DNA of 64,000 nucleotides from Cedecea selenatireducens (GTDB lineage Bacteria > Pseudomonadota > Gammaproteobacteria > Enterobacterales > Enterobacteriaceae), in the NCBI RefSeq assembly GCF_042138895.1, contig NZ_JBHIKW010000006.1, positions 1-64,000 of the forward strand, written 5' to 3'. The translations under genes were made by a program, and so were the position numbers. Positions within the stretch are counted from its first letter, which is position 1. Each line of letters begins with the position of its first letter. The notes below the pieces were generated by a model, which was not told the DNA's origin, made no database searches, and saw only the letters and a program-made list of their open reading frames with translations. Shown here piece after piece: positions 44,681 through 56,076 of the stretch.

Positions 44681-45829
44681 ATGACCATCTATACCCGCCC
44701 CGTATTGCTGCTGCTTTGCGGGCTACTGCTGCTGACTCTGGCGATGGCGGTTTTAAACACGCTCGTCCCGCTTTGGCTGGCTCACGATAACCTTCCTACC
44801 TGGCAGGTCGGGATGGTGGGCTCTGCGTACTTCACCGGTAACCTGGTGGGCACGTTGATTACCGGGTGGGTGATTAAGCGTTACGGGTTTAACCGCAGCT
44901 ACTATCTGGCCTCCGTTATCTTTGCGGTGGGCTGTATTGGTCTCGGGCTGATGGTGGGCTTCTGGAGCTGGATGGCCTGGCGGTTTGTTGCCGGCGTCGG
45001 CTGCGCCATGATTTGGGTAGTGGTTGAAAGCGCGCTGATGTGCAGCGGCACCTCACGCAACCGCGGCCGCCTGTTGGCCGCTTATATGACCGTCTATTAC
45101 ATCGGGATGGTCGTCGGTCAGCTGATGGTCAGCAAACTCTCCACCGAGCTGATGAACGTGCTGCCGTGGGCTACCGCGCTGGTGCTGGCTGCTATCCTGC
45201 CGCTGCTGTTTACTCATATCGTGAGCGACGGCGATGAACATCGTGATAACTCGCCGGTCTGGCCGATGCTGCGCCTGCGTCAGGCTCGTCTGGGCGTGAA
45301 CGGCTGCATCATGTCCGGCATTGTCCTCGGCTCGCTGTACGGCCTGATGCCGCTTTACCTTAACCATCAGGGCGTAAGCGATGCAGGCATCGGCTTCTGG
45401 ATGGCGCTGATGATAAGCGCGGGCATCGTTGGCCAGTGGCCGATGGGGCGTCTGGCGGATAAATACGGTCGCCTGCTGGTGCTGCGCGTTCAGGTCTTTG
45501 TGGTGATCCTCGGCTGCCTGGCGATGCTCAGCAATGCCGCAATGGGGCCGGCGCTGTTCGTCCTGGGCGCGTTTGGCTTCACGCTTTACCCGGTTGCGAT
45601 GGCCTGGGCCTGCGAAAGAATTGAACGCCATCAGCTGGTGGCGATGAACCAGGCTCTGCTGCTGAGCTACACCATCGGCAGCCTGATTGGGCCAACTATC
45701 ACCGCGCTGCTGATGCAGAATTACTCGGACAACGTGCTGTTTATCATGATGGCCGCGGTGTCGTTTGTGTACCTGATGATGCTGCTGCGCAAAGCCGGTC
45801 AGCATCCTACGCCGGTGGCTCACGCCTGA
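44681..45829 (+). CDS. ycaD: Major facilitator superfamily transporter YcaD
   Basis: YcaD is a 382-residue inner-membrane transporter with 12 hydrophobic segments. The MFS motif A region appears between helices 2 and 3 (GWVIKRYGFNRSYY) and again between 8 and 9 (GRLADKYGRLLVLR). Other family stretches are LVPLWLAH and WVVVESALMCSGTSRNRGRLLA. The substrate is unknown. A weak SD-like CGGC precedes ATG at 44681. In E. coli ycaD also follows dmsABC at a short distance. Confidence 0.9.
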   Translation: MTIYTRPVLLLLCGLLLLTLAMAVLNTLVPLWLAHDNLPTWQVGMVGSAYFTGNLVGTLITGWVIKRYGFNRSYYLASVIFAVGCIGLGLMVGFWSWMAWRFVAGVGCAMIWVVVESALMCSGTSRNRGRLLAAYMTVYYIGMVVGQLMVSKLSTELMNVLPWATALVLAAILPLLFTHIVSDGDEHRDNSPVWPMLRLRQARLGVNGCIMSGIVLGSLYGLMPLYLNHQGVSDAGIGFWMALMISAGIVGQWPMGRLADKYGRLLVLRVQVFVVILGCLAMLSNAAMGPALFVLGAFGFTLYPVAMAWACERIERHQLVAMNQALLLSYTIGSLIGPTITALLMQNYSDNVLFIMMAAVSFVYLMMLLRKAGQHPTPVAHA

Positions 45830-45853
45830 TCCTGATTTTTTATTGTTTCCCTG

Positions 45854-45886
45854 ACGCGTATTCCTGACTCGGAATACGCGTTTTTG
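45854..45886 (+). terminator. Terminator of ycaD
   Basis: ACGCGTATTCC (45854-45864) and GGAATACGCGT (45871-45881) form an 11-base stem with a 6-base loop, followed by five Ts. Confidence 0.93.
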
Positions 45887-45921
45887 TATGGGAAAATGCC
45901 CCGTTAATATAAGGGGGAACG

Positions 45922-46803
45922 ATGAATACGGTTAACTTTACGCTGGCCCAAATTGAAGCCTTTGCCTGCGTTTGCGAATGCGGCACCCTCACCAAAGCGG
46001 CTAAAAAGCTCAATAAAGACCGGACCACGGTCAGCCAGCTGCTGGATTATCTCGAAATTGACCTCGGCTATACGCTGTTCGATCGTTCTACCCGTCCTTT
46101 GACCTTAACCGAACCCGGCAAGCTATTGTACCGACAGGCCCGGTTATTTCTTCATGAGGCTCAGGCTTTCTCAGAGGCCGCGCGGCAGATGCCGGGCCAG
46201 ATAGAGACCCGCCTGACGCTATGCTATGACCCTTTCACGCCAAGAGATTTCTTACTGCGGCTGGTGGAGAAGCTTGCGGCCGAACAGATAACGCTCGATC
46301 TGCTGATGAGTGAACGCCCGGAGGCCGAAAGCTGGCTGGATCAGGGCAGGGCGCATATCGGCATTTACCAGGCGCTAAATCGCTCGGTGAACGACAGGCT
46401 CCAGTGGCGAGCGGTGGGCAGCCTGGCATTGGCGGCATGGGCGAAAACAGGCTTCTTTAAAACCAAACCGGTCTCACTCCTACGTCTTGCCGCCAGCACG
46501 CAGCTGATGCCTTATCGCGAGCTTCCTGATTCACTGGCACAGCGCATTCAAATTGCCGATCGGGTAATACGCGTCAACGAACTTTCTCTGCTGGAAAAGC
46601 GACTGTGTGCCGGAGAAGGCTGGGCGTTTTTACCGCGGCACTTTAGGGTAGAAAACTGGCCGGGCATTGAGCGACTGGATACGGAAGTTGGAGATAGAGG
46701 GTTGCTGCACCCGGTGGTGGCGCTTTGGAAACCCGGGCATATTGCGCAATCTCAGCTTGAGAAGGTCATGGCGGCGATAGATGCCGCCTGGCAGGAAGCG
46801 TAA
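45922..46803 (+). CDS. LysR-type transcriptional regulator
   Basis: This 293-residue protein has an N-terminal LysR helix-turn-helix at about residues 20-40 (CGTLTKAAKKLNKDRTTVSQ) followed by LDYLEIDLGYTLFDRSTRP, and a C-terminal substrate-binding-like half starting near residue 90 with LTLCYDPFTPRDFLL. The start at 45922 follows AAGGGGGAACG. It stands alone between ycaD and the convergent pflA. I cannot match it to a named E. coli regulator; ycaN of E. coli occupies this neighbourhood but I am not able to equate them. Effector and targets are unknown. Confidence 0.82.
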   Translation: MNTVNFTLAQIEAFACVCECGTLTKAAKKLNKDRTTVSQLLDYLEIDLGYTLFDRSTRPLTLTEPGKLLYRQARLFLHEAQAFSEAARQMPGQIETRLTLCYDPFTPRDFLLRLVEKLAAEQITLDLLMSERPEAESWLDQGRAHIGIYQALNRSVNDRLQWRAVGSLALAAWAKTGFFKTKPVSLLRLAASTQLMPYRELPDSLAQRIQIADRVIRVNELSLLEKRLCAGEGWAFLPRHFRVENWPGIERLDTEVGDRGLLHPVVALWKPGHIAQSQLEKVMAAIDAAWQEA

Positions 46804-46839
46804 TGACCGTGCCCCCTTCAACGGGAGCACGTAGTGGGG

Positions 46840-47580
46840 CTAGTACATTACTTTATGACCGTACTGCTCCAGAATGCCTTTGACCCGATCCATGGTTTCT
46901 TTCTTCGGCGGATGGACGCCGTCCAGCTTGTACTCTTCGCCCATGGCAACCCATTTATGTTTGCCAAGCTCGTGGTACGGCAGCAGCTCGATTTTCTCAA
47001 CGTTGCCCATATCGCGGGTAAATTCCCCAAGGCGATGCGCGGAGTCGTCGTCATCAGACCAGCCCGGCACGACCACGTAGCGGATCCACACTTTAATGTC
47101 TTTTTTCGACAGATACCGGGCAAACTCGAGCGTGCGGTGATTTGAAACGCCCACCAGGTTTTGGTGGATTTCGTCGTTCATTTGTTTGAGATCGAGCATC
47201 ACCAGGTCGGTAACCTCCAGCAGCTCATCAATCACCGGATCGTAGCGACGAACAAAGCCGTTGGTGTCCAGGCAGGTATGAATACCTTCTTTATGGCAGG
47301 CGCGGAACCAGTCACGCACGAACTCGGCCTGCAGGATAGCCTCACCGCCGGACGCGGTGACGCCGCCGCCGGAAGCGTTCATAAAGTGGCGATAGGTGAC
47401 AACTTCTTTCATCAGCTCTTCTACCGTCACTTCTTTGCCGCCGTGGGTATCCCAGGTGTCGCGGTTGTGGCAGTAAAGGCAGCGCATCAGGCAGCCCTGG
47501 AAGAAGGTGATAAAGCGGATACCGGGACCGTCTACGGTACCACAGGATTCAAAAGAGTGAATTCGTCCGATTGCTGACAT
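46840..47580 (-). CDS. pflA: Pyruvate formate-lyase activating enzyme PflA
   Basis: PflA is a radical SAM enzyme that places a glycyl radical on PflB. I start it at the ATG at 47580 (MSAIGRIHSFESCG), giving 246 residues as in E. coli; an ATG 16 codons upstream would lengthen it beyond the family. Cys30, Cys34 and Cys37 in GCLMRCLYCHNRD hold the [4Fe-4S] cluster, and NASGGGVTASGGE is the SAM-contact glycine motif. It lies 193 bases downstream of pflB, with a terminator hairpin between. Confidence 0.96.
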   Translation of the reverse strand: MSAIGRIHSFESCGTVDGPGIRFITFFQGCLMRCLYCHNRDTWDTHGGKEVTVEELMKEVVTYRHFMNASGGGVTASGGEAILQAEFVRDWFRACHKEGIHTCLDTNGFVRRYDPVIDELLEVTDLVMLDLKQMNDEIHQNLVGVSNHRTLEFARYLSKKDIKVWIRYVVVPGWSDDDDSAHRLGEFTRDMGNVEKIELLPYHELGKHKWVAMGEEYKLDGVHPPKKETMDRVKGILEQYGHKVMY

Positions 47581-47715
47581 TGCGGTGATCTCTCCAGGTG
47601 TGGCCCATCCAGGGCCTGTGTCGTGCACAGCTCAAGCCGGCTGTGTTAAGTCTGTTTTGGCAGATACCCAAGTATAGATAGCTGGCAAAGCAGGCTGGGG
47701 GCAGAGAGGTGAGTA

Positions 47716-47741
47716 AAAAGGCCCCACAAGAGTGGAGCCTT
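47716..47741 (-). terminator. Terminator after pflB
   Basis: On the minus strand AAAGGCTCCAC and GTGGGGCCTTT pair (one G-T mismatch) around a TCTT loop, followed by a short T tract. It separates focA-pflB from pflA. Confidence 0.8.
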
Positions 47742-47773
47742 TATATATTACGCTTCTTCAGTCTAACAAGGAA

Positions 47774-50056
<2,283 letters not shown>

Positions 50057-50107
50057 GTAACACCTACCTTCTAATGTGGAGTTCTTAAACCTACGTGTTG
50101 GCTAAAC

Positions 50108-50965
50108 TTAGTGTTTATCGCCACCGCGCAGATAAATTACCCAGTATGTCAACCCAACCAGTAAACCTCCTCCGATAATGTTTCCGATGGTGACTGGAAT
50201 CAGGTTATCGGTAATGAAGTTCAGCACGGTCAGATGCGAGAAACTTTCCGGAGAGGACCCTACGGCGGTCCAGAATTCCGGGCTGGCAAAGTCACGAACC
50301 ACGATAGCCATCGGGATCATGAACATGTTTGCGATGCTGTGCTCAAAGCCGCAGGCAACAAACATGGCAACCGGAAGGATCATAGCAAACATTTTGTCCA
50401 TCAGGCTGCGGCCGGAGTAGCTCATCCAGACGGCGAGACACACCATCAGGTTCGCCAGAATGCCGAGGCAGACGGCCTCAACAAACGTGTGATGCATTTT
50501 ATGGTCAGCGGTCTGCAGGACGTTAAGGCCCCAGGCGCCGTTGGCTGTCATATACATGCCGGACAGCCAGATAAGAAGCACAAAGAGCAGGGCACCGACC
50601 AGGTTACCAATGTAAACGTTAGCCCAGTTACGCAGCAGCTGGCACCAGGTGATGCGGCCGCTGGCTTTGGCTACGACGATCAGCACGGTGGAGGTAAAGA
50701 GGTCTGCACCGCAGATAACGCAAAGAATTAAACCCAGTGAGAAGCATGTGCCGCCAATCAGTTTGGCAATCCCGAAGGGAATAGTGGATGTGCCCGTTGT
50801 GGCGGTGATGTAGAACACGAAGGCAATCGAAATGAAGACGCCTGCGGTAATCGCTAAGTAAAAGGTCGTTAGCGGCTGTTTTGTTGCTTTATAGACGCCA
50901 GCATCTTCGGCAATTTTTGCCATCGCTGGTGGGAGTACTAGATCAAAAGGGTTGTCAGCTTTCAC
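50108..50965 (-). CDS. focA: Formate channel FocA
   Basis: FocA is a pentameric inner-membrane channel that exports or imports formate made by PflB. The 285 residues start with the cytoplasmic helix MKADNPFDLVLPPAMAKIAE, which interacts with PflB, followed by six membrane helices. The central gating loop shows GGTCFSLGL, and the pore His is in GFEHSIANMF (about residue 209). It is first in the focA-pflB operon. Confidence 0.97.
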   Translation of the reverse strand: MKADNPFDLVLPPAMAKIAEDAGVYKATKQPLTTFYLAITAGVFISIAFVFYITATTGTSTIPFGIAKLIGGTCFSLGLILCVICGADLFTSTVLIVVAKASGRITWCQLLRNWANVYIGNLVGALLFVLLIWLSGMYMTANGAWGLNVLQTADHKMHHTFVEAVCLGILANLMVCLAVWMSYSGRSLMDKMFAMILPVAMFVACGFEHSIANMFMIPMAIVVRDFASPEFWTAVGSSPESFSHLTVLNFITDNLIPVTIGNIIGGGLLVGLTYWVIYLRGGDKH

Positions 50966-51025
50966 ACTAACTCTCTCTTATTTAATTCGGCGAGGAGATA
51001 CTAACAAAGCATTATAGAGTAAAAA

Positions 51026-51039
51026 TTGATGTGGATCAT
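51026..51039 (-). promoter_or_regulatory. FNR-like site upstream of focA
   Basis: TTGATGTGGATCAT matches TTGAT-N4-ATCAA at 9 of 10 positions. It is about 60-75 bases before the focA ATG, a position from which FNR could activate or modulate pfl transcription. Confidence 0.65.
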
Positions 51040-51284
51040 ATCTCGCCAAGCTAATAGGCACTGAAAAAGCAGGTCTTTATCTGTTTTTCAGCATAACTAA
51101 TTGATTATAAATGAAAAAATAAATTTTAATATTTATAGATAAAATTGAATCCAGCCCGTTCCTCGCACAAAAATGGTTAATTACAATGGGGTATTTTTAT
51201 ATTTCGATAACATTATTTCCGTTGTCGATAAATAATCATTTACCCTAAATTAACCAAAAGATTACATAGTAAAATATTATTGTT

Positions 51285-51318
51285 GCAATAATAAAATGGG
51301 GCGCAAAAAGCGCCCCAC
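51285..51318 (-). terminator. Terminator of ycaO
   Basis: GGGGCGC and GCGCCCC arms pair around five bases; on the minus strand ATTTTATTATT follows, giving a T-rich tail. It lies about 50 bases past the ycaO stop. Confidence 0.8.
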
Positions 51319-51366
51319 AATATAGCTCAGACCCGGTGCAGTGCGCACCTGTAAGTTGTCAGTAAA

Positions 51367-53130
51367 TTACTTTACCTGCCAATATTTGGCTTTGGCACGC
51401 TGTAATTTTTCGTAAGCCTGCAACAACGCCTGATGCGCCGGGAAGGCTTTCAGGTCTTTGTCGACCGGCTGCAGGCCGTAGAACGCTGCTTCACCGCTCA
51501 GCGCTGCGCTCGCGGCATCGACGGCTTCTGCACCGTACATGCGTACAAATGCGTTCAGGTATTGCAGAGGCTGGCGTTCTTCTTCCTGCGACAGCAGCAG
51601 CAGGGTCTGCAGGCAGCGGTAGTAGTTAGCGCGCTCCGGGCTAAAGATGGAGGCGTTAAACTCCATGGTCCACTCGGTCCAGATCAGCGCCTGCTCAAGG
51701 TCACCGCCGGCGAGCGCCAGCATGGCTTTCAGCTCGCCAATACGCAGCGTGTACCAGCCGTTATCTTTCCCGGTTGCCAGACCAAGTAATTCGCGCACGC
51801 GGGTGAAGTCATCGTGGCCTTCATCGTCCAGTTGAGAAATCAGATCCAGGTAGTCCTGCTGTTCCCATTCGCTGTCCGGCAGGGCAAGGATAGTTTCACG
51901 CAGGTGGCTGCCCATGCTGTTGTTGGCCAGCAGCAGGTCTTCTGCCGGATAAATATCTGACATGCCCGGGACGATAATACGGCAAGCGTAGACATCCAGG
52001 TGTTCGTAATCGGCGATATACACTTCTTTATCTTCAGACTTGAAGATAGCCATCAGCGTGGCGAATTCTTCTTCTGTTGTGCCGGCGAAGCTCCAGTCAG
52101 CAAACGGATAGTCCGCATCCTGCTTGAACATGTCCCAGGAGATCAGGCCGCTGGAATCAATGAAGTGAGTTTCCAGGTTAGCGTGTTCGGCCACCTCTTC
52201 ATCATCGAAGGTTGGAGGCGTAAAGACATCCAGATCTTTCAGGCCACGGCCCTGCAGCAGCTCGGTAACGGTACGCTCCAGCGCCACGCCAAAATCAGGG
52301 TGTGCGCCAAATGAAGCAAAACAGGTTCCGTTTGCCGGGTTAAACAGCACCACGCAGATAACCGGGTATTTGCCGCCCAGAGAGCCGTCGTAAGCGAAGA
52401 TAGGGAAACCTTCGTCTTCAAGCGTCTTAATGGATTCCACGACGCCAGGATAGCGTGCCAGCACCTCTTGCGGGATTTCCGGCAGGCTGATGCTTTCGGC
52501 GATGATGCGGTTCTTAATATGACGCTCAAAGACCTCAGAGAGACCCTGGACGCGAGCTTCATTCGCCGTGTTACCCGCGGACATGCCGTTGGAAACATAC
52601 AGATTGCCAATGATGTTCATTGGGATATAAACGGTTTGCAGGTCTGACTGGCGGGTAAACGGCAGGGCACAGATACCGCGCTCTTCGTTGCCGGACTGCA
52701 GATCGATAAGCATCCCCGCACCAACTTCATTCTCCGGATCGTAGAAAGCACGCAGGCGATCGTCGAGGATACCTGCAGGGAGTTGATCGTCTTCCGGCAG
52801 TGGGAACCACTTCTCATTCGGGTAATGAACGAATGGGCCGTTAGCGATGGTGTCGCCCAGCCAGAAGTCCGCGAAGAAATAGTTAGTCGACAGACGTTCA
52901 AAATATTCACCCAGCGCGGATGCCAGCGCGGCTTTTTTGGTCGCGCCTTTGCCGTTGGTGAAGCACAGAGCGCTGTCTTTGTCGCGAATATGCACTGACC
53001 AAACGTTCGGTACCGGGTTAAGCCAGGAGGCTTCTTCGATATTGAAACCGAGGTCGGTCAGCTTTTTCTGGAAGCGGGCGATGGAGTCTTCCAGGGCGGC
53101 ATCTTTGCCGGGGATAAATGTCTGGGTCAT
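51367..53130 (-). CDS. ycaO: YcaO, ribosomal S12 methylthiolation accessory factor
   Basis: YcaO is the founding member of the YcaO ATP-dependent cyclodehydratase superfamily; in E. coli the protein promotes RimO-dependent beta-methylthiolation of ribosomal protein S12. I start it at the ATG at 53130 (MTQTFIPGKDAALED), giving 587 residues; a start 11 codons earlier lacks support. The ATP-binding core shows GKGATKKAALASALGEYFERLS and NARVQGLSEVFERH-like motifs, and the C-terminal third is TPR-like. No precursor-peptide or partner gene is adjacent, so this is the housekeeping type. Confidence 0.95.
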   Translation of the reverse strand: MTQTFIPGKDAALEDSIARFQKKLTDLGFNIEEASWLNPVPNVWSVHIRDKDSALCFTNGKGATKKAALASALGEYFERLSTNYFFADFWLGDTIANGPFVHYPNEKWFPLPEDDQLPAGILDDRLRAFYDPENEVGAGMLIDLQSGNEERGICALPFTRQSDLQTVYIPMNIIGNLYVSNGMSAGNTANEARVQGLSEVFERHIKNRIIAESISLPEIPQEVLARYPGVVESIKTLEDEGFPIFAYDGSLGGKYPVICVVLFNPANGTCFASFGAHPDFGVALERTVTELLQGRGLKDLDVFTPPTFDDEEVAEHANLETHFIDSSGLISWDMFKQDADYPFADWSFAGTTEEEFATLMAIFKSEDKEVYIADYEHLDVYACRIIVPGMSDIYPAEDLLLANNSMGSHLRETILALPDSEWEQQDYLDLISQLDDEGHDDFTRVRELLGLATGKDNGWYTLRIGELKAMLALAGGDLEQALIWTEWTMEFNASIFSPERANYYRCLQTLLLLSQEEERQPLQYLNAFVRMYGAEAVDAASAALSGEAAFYGLQPVDKDLKAFPAHQALLQAYEKLQRAKAKYWQVK

Positions 53131-53437
53131 GGGGTTCACTTTAATGGTACGCGAAACGCGCAATGATACGGGTTTTACCGGTAGGACGCTATCTTCCGCC
53201 CGGCGCAGGCGACGCTAGCATAGCAGGCTCTGTGGCATTGCTGTAACCCGGTGAGGATGTGGTTTTTGGGTCTTACCGCCGGAAATCGGGCAATTTTTTC
53301 ACCTGCCGGGAGATTGTGTTGTGTGATTTTGCGCACATTACTTCCCCGCACGGGATTAACCGTTGCAACACTGCGCCGCTGAATGATAAAACCGATAATG
53401 TAATAAAAACTTATTGCTCGAGGCGTGGTGAGGGGAA
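53131..53437. other. Divergent regulatory region between ycaO and serC
   Basis: 307 bases with no credible gene; E. coli has ycaP between these genes. The region holds a strong CRP-type site and the serC promoter and leader. Confidence 0.6.
53322..53337 (+). promoter_or_regulatory. CRP site upstream of serC
   Basis: TGTGATTTTGCGCACA matches TGTGA-N6-TCACA at 9 of 10 positions. It lies about 100 bases before serC. cAMP-CRP repression of serC-aroA is known in E. coli. Confidence 0.65.
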
Positions 53438-54523
53438 ATGACACAGGTATACAATTTTAGTTCTGGTCCGGCAATGCTACCGGCTGAAGTACTTCGTCGT
53501 GCACAACAGGAGCTGTGCGACTGGCACGGTCTGGGCACTTCCGTAATGGAAATTAGCCACCGTGGCAAAGAGTTTATTCAGGTCGCGGAAGAGGCGGAAA
53601 AAGATTTTCGCGATCTGCTGCAAATCCCCTCCAACTATAAAGTTTTATTCTGCCACGGCGGCGGCCGCGGTCAGTTTGCTGGCGTACCGTTGAATATCCT
53701 CGGGGACAAAACCAGCGCGGATTACATCGACGGCGGCTACTGGGCGAACAGCGCGATAAAAGAAGCGAAAAAATACTGTCAGCCTGTTGCTCACGACGTG
53801 AAAATCACCGTGGACGGCAAGCGCGCCATCAAGCCGATGAGCGAGTGGCAGGTTTCTGACAACAGCGCGTTTCTGCACTATTGCCCGAATGAGACCATCG
53901 ACGGCATCTCCATCGACGAAACGCCTGATTTTGGCGATACCGTAGTTGCCGCTGACTTCTCTTCCACCATTCTTTCTCGTCCTATCGACGTTAGCCGCTT
54001 CGGCGTGATTTATGCCGGTGCGCAGAAAAACATTGGTCCGGCTGGCCTGACGCTGGTTGTGGTGCGTGAAGACCTGCTGGGTAAAGCGCATAAAGCATGC
54101 CCGTCAATCATCGATTACACCGTGCTGAACGACAACGATTCCATGTTCAACACGCCGCCAACCTTCGCATGGTATCTCGCGGGGCTGGTCTTCAAATGGC
54201 TGAAAGAGCAGGGTGGCGTGGCCGCAATGGATCGTATTAATCAGGCCAAAGCCGAGCTGCTGTATGGCGTGATTGATAACAGCGATTTCTATCGTAACGA
54301 CGTGGCCGCTTCTAACCGTTCCCGGATGAACGTGCCGTTCCAGCTGGCAGATAGCGCGCTGGATAAAGTGTTCCTTGAAGAGTCCTTTGCGGCAGGCCTG
54401 CATTCGCTGAAAGGCCACCGTGTCGTAGGCGGCATGCGTGCCTCTATCTATAACGCCATGCCGCTTGATGGCGTAAAAGCGTTGACGGATTTCATGGTTG
54501 AGTTCGAACGCCGCCACGGTTAA
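53438..54523 (+). CDS. serC: Phosphoserine/phosphohydroxythreonine aminotransferase SerC
   Basis: SerC makes 3-phosphoserine in serine synthesis and 4-phosphohydroxythreonine in pyridoxal phosphate synthesis. The 361 residues begin NFSSGPAMLP, with FCHGGGRGQFAGVP near residues 70-83 and the PLP lysine in YAGAQKNIGPAG near 198. It is upstream of aroA, with an attenuator-like hairpin between. Confidence 0.96.
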   Translation: MTQVYNFSSGPAMLPAEVLRRAQQELCDWHGLGTSVMEISHRGKEFIQVAEEAEKDFRDLLQIPSNYKVLFCHGGGRGQFAGVPLNILGDKTSADYIDGGYWANSAIKEAKKYCQPVAHDVKITVDGKRAIKPMSEWQVSDNSAFLHYCPNETIDGISIDETPDFGDTVVAADFSSTILSRPIDVSRFGVIYAGAQKNIGPAGLTLVVVREDLLGKAHKACPSIIDYTVLNDNDSMFNTPPTFAWYLAGLVFKWLKEQGGVAAMDRINQAKAELLYGVIDNSDFYRNDVAASNRSRMNVPFQLADSALDKVFLEESFAAGLHSLKGHRVVGGMRASIYNAMPLDGVKALTDFMVEFERRHG

Positions 54524-54541
54524 TGATTGCACTAGTATTTC

Positions 54542-54568
54542 GCCCCGCGGCTCGCCTGCGGGGTTTTT
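54542..54568 (+). terminator. Internal attenuator between serC and aroA
   Basis: CCCCGC and GCGGGG pair around a 9-base loop, followed by TTTTT. aroA begins 30 bases later, and E. coli serC-aroA is known to have partial termination at this point, so it reduces aroA expression rather than ending the operon. Confidence 0.7.
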
Positions 54569-54597
54569 ATTCTGTTTGAGTTGAGAGTATTTTTCCC

Positions 54598-55884
54598 ATG
54601 CTGGAATCCCTGACGTTACAACCCATCGCGCTGGTCGACGGCACCATTAATCTGCCTGGTTCAAAAAGCGTTTCTAACCGTGCTCTGCTGTTGGCCGCGC
54701 TGGCCAAAGGGACGACGGTGCTGACCAATCTGCTGGATAGCGATGATGTCCGCCATATGCTTAACGCGCTGAAGGCGCTGGGCGTTAGCTATACGCTTTC
54801 GGCGGATCGCACCCGTTGTGAAGTCACCGGCGTGGCTGGGCCTTTGCAGGCAGAAGGCGAGCTTGAGCTCTTTTTAGGCAATGCGGGTACGGCAATGCGT
54901 CCTCTGGCCGCAGCGCTGTGCCTCGGCAGCAATAACATTGTGCTGACCGGCGAGCCGCGCATGAAAGAGCGTCCGATTGGTCACCTTGTTGATGCGCTGC
55001 GTCAGGGCGGGGCGGAGATTGATTATCTCGAGCAAGAGAATTACCCGCCGCTGCGCCTGCGTGGGGGCTTCAACGGCGGCAAGGTTGAGGTCGACGGCAG
55101 CGTGTCCAGCCAGTTCCTGACCGCGCTGCTGATGACGGCTCCTCTGGCGCCAAACGACACCGAAATCACTATTAAAGGCGAGCTGGTATCTAAACCTTAT
55201 ATTGATATCACGCTGCACCTGATGAAAACCTTTGGCGTCGAGGTGGAAAACCGCGACTACCGCAGCTTTGTCATCCGTGGTGCGCAGGAATATCAGTCGC
55301 CGGGAGCTTACCTGGTTGAAGGAGATGCCTCATCTGCCTCTTACTTCCTGGCTGCAGGTGCGGTTAAAGGCGGCGTGGTGAAGGTGACCGGCATTGGCCG
55401 TAACAGCGTTCAGGGCGATATCCGTTTTGCCGACGTACTGGAAAAGATGGGTGCGAAAGTGACCTGGGGCGATGACTTCATTAGCTGCGAGCGCGGCGAG
55501 CTGAACGCCATCGATATGGACATGAACCATATCCCGGATGCGGCAATGACTATTGCGACAGCGGCGCTGTTTGCTAAGGGCACGACCACGTTACGTAATA
55601 TCTATAACTGGCGAGTAAAAGAGACCGATCGTCTTAGCGCGATGGCTACTGAACTACGAAAAGTGGGCGCAGAAGTCGAAGAGGGTGAGGATTATATTAC
55701 CGTTACGCCTCCGGCTAAGCTGACGTTTGCTGAGATAGGTACCTATAACGATCACCGTATGGCGATGTGTTTCTCGCTGGTGGCTCTGTCCGATACGCCG
55801 GTGACTATCCTTGATCCTGGCTGTACGGCAAAAACTTTCCCTGACTACTTCGAGCAGCTGGCGCGTATCAGTACTCCGGCATAA
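54598..55884 (+). CDS. aroA: EPSP synthase AroA
   Basis: AroA transfers enolpyruvyl from PEP to shikimate 3-phosphate, the sixth step of aromatic amino-acid synthesis and the target of glyphosate. The 428 residues carry LPGSKSVSNRALLLAALA near 20-37, the PEP-site LGNAGTAMRPL near 94-104, and GDASSASYFLAAGA. The class I type is indicated by Gly96 and Pro101 region in that motif. It is the second gene of serC-aroA. Confidence 0.97.
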   Translation: MLESLTLQPIALVDGTINLPGSKSVSNRALLLAALAKGTTVLTNLLDSDDVRHMLNALKALGVSYTLSADRTRCEVTGVAGPLQAEGELELFLGNAGTAMRPLAAALCLGSNNIVLTGEPRMKERPIGHLVDALRQGGAEIDYLEQENYPPLRLRGGFNGGKVEVDGSVSSQFLTALLMTAPLAPNDTEITIKGELVSKPYIDITLHLMKTFGVEVENRDYRSFVIRGAQEYQSPGAYLVEGDASSASYFLAAGAVKGGVVKVTGIGRNSVQGDIRFADVLEKMGAKVTWGDDFISCERGELNAIDMDMNHIPDAAMTIATAALFAKGTTTLRNIYNWRVKETDRLSAMATELRKVGAEVEEGEDYITVTPPAKLTFAEIGTYNDHRMAMCFSLVALSDTPVTILDPGCTAKTFPDYFEQLARISTPA

Positions 55885-55893
55885 TCCCCTAAG

Positions 55894-55919
55894 AAACCGC
55901 ATCACCTGATGCGGTTTTT
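55894..55919 (+). terminator. Terminator of serC-aroA
   Basis: ACCGCATCA and TGATGCGGT pair around CC and run into TTTTT. It starts about 12 bases after the aroA stop. Confidence 0.92.
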
Positions 55920-56076
55920 CCGATCTCTACGATTCCTTACAACGCACGTTGCGCAATTCTTCTACACTCAGCCTGATTCCCGAGGATATTTGCCCGGAAA
56001 GATAACAGTCCTGGCGGTTGCGGCGTATAATGCGCGGCGTTTACAACCCGCGAATCCAGCGATAGAGGAGAAAACG

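Larger units (their letters stand above)
50966..51366. other. focA-pflB upstream region and ycaO 3' gap
   Basis: These 401 bases are AT rich and hold no credible gene. In E. coli this gap contains multiple pfl promoters and binding sites for FNR, ArcA and IHF; one FNR-like site can be seen (annotated separately) and the ycaO terminator lies at the right end. Confidence 0.6.

Noticed and set aside
51367..53130. Azole-peptide (RiPP) biosynthesis locus around ycaO
   Set aside because: No precursor peptide, E1-like partner, dehydrogenase or exporter gene is nearby; this is the conserved housekeeping YcaO.
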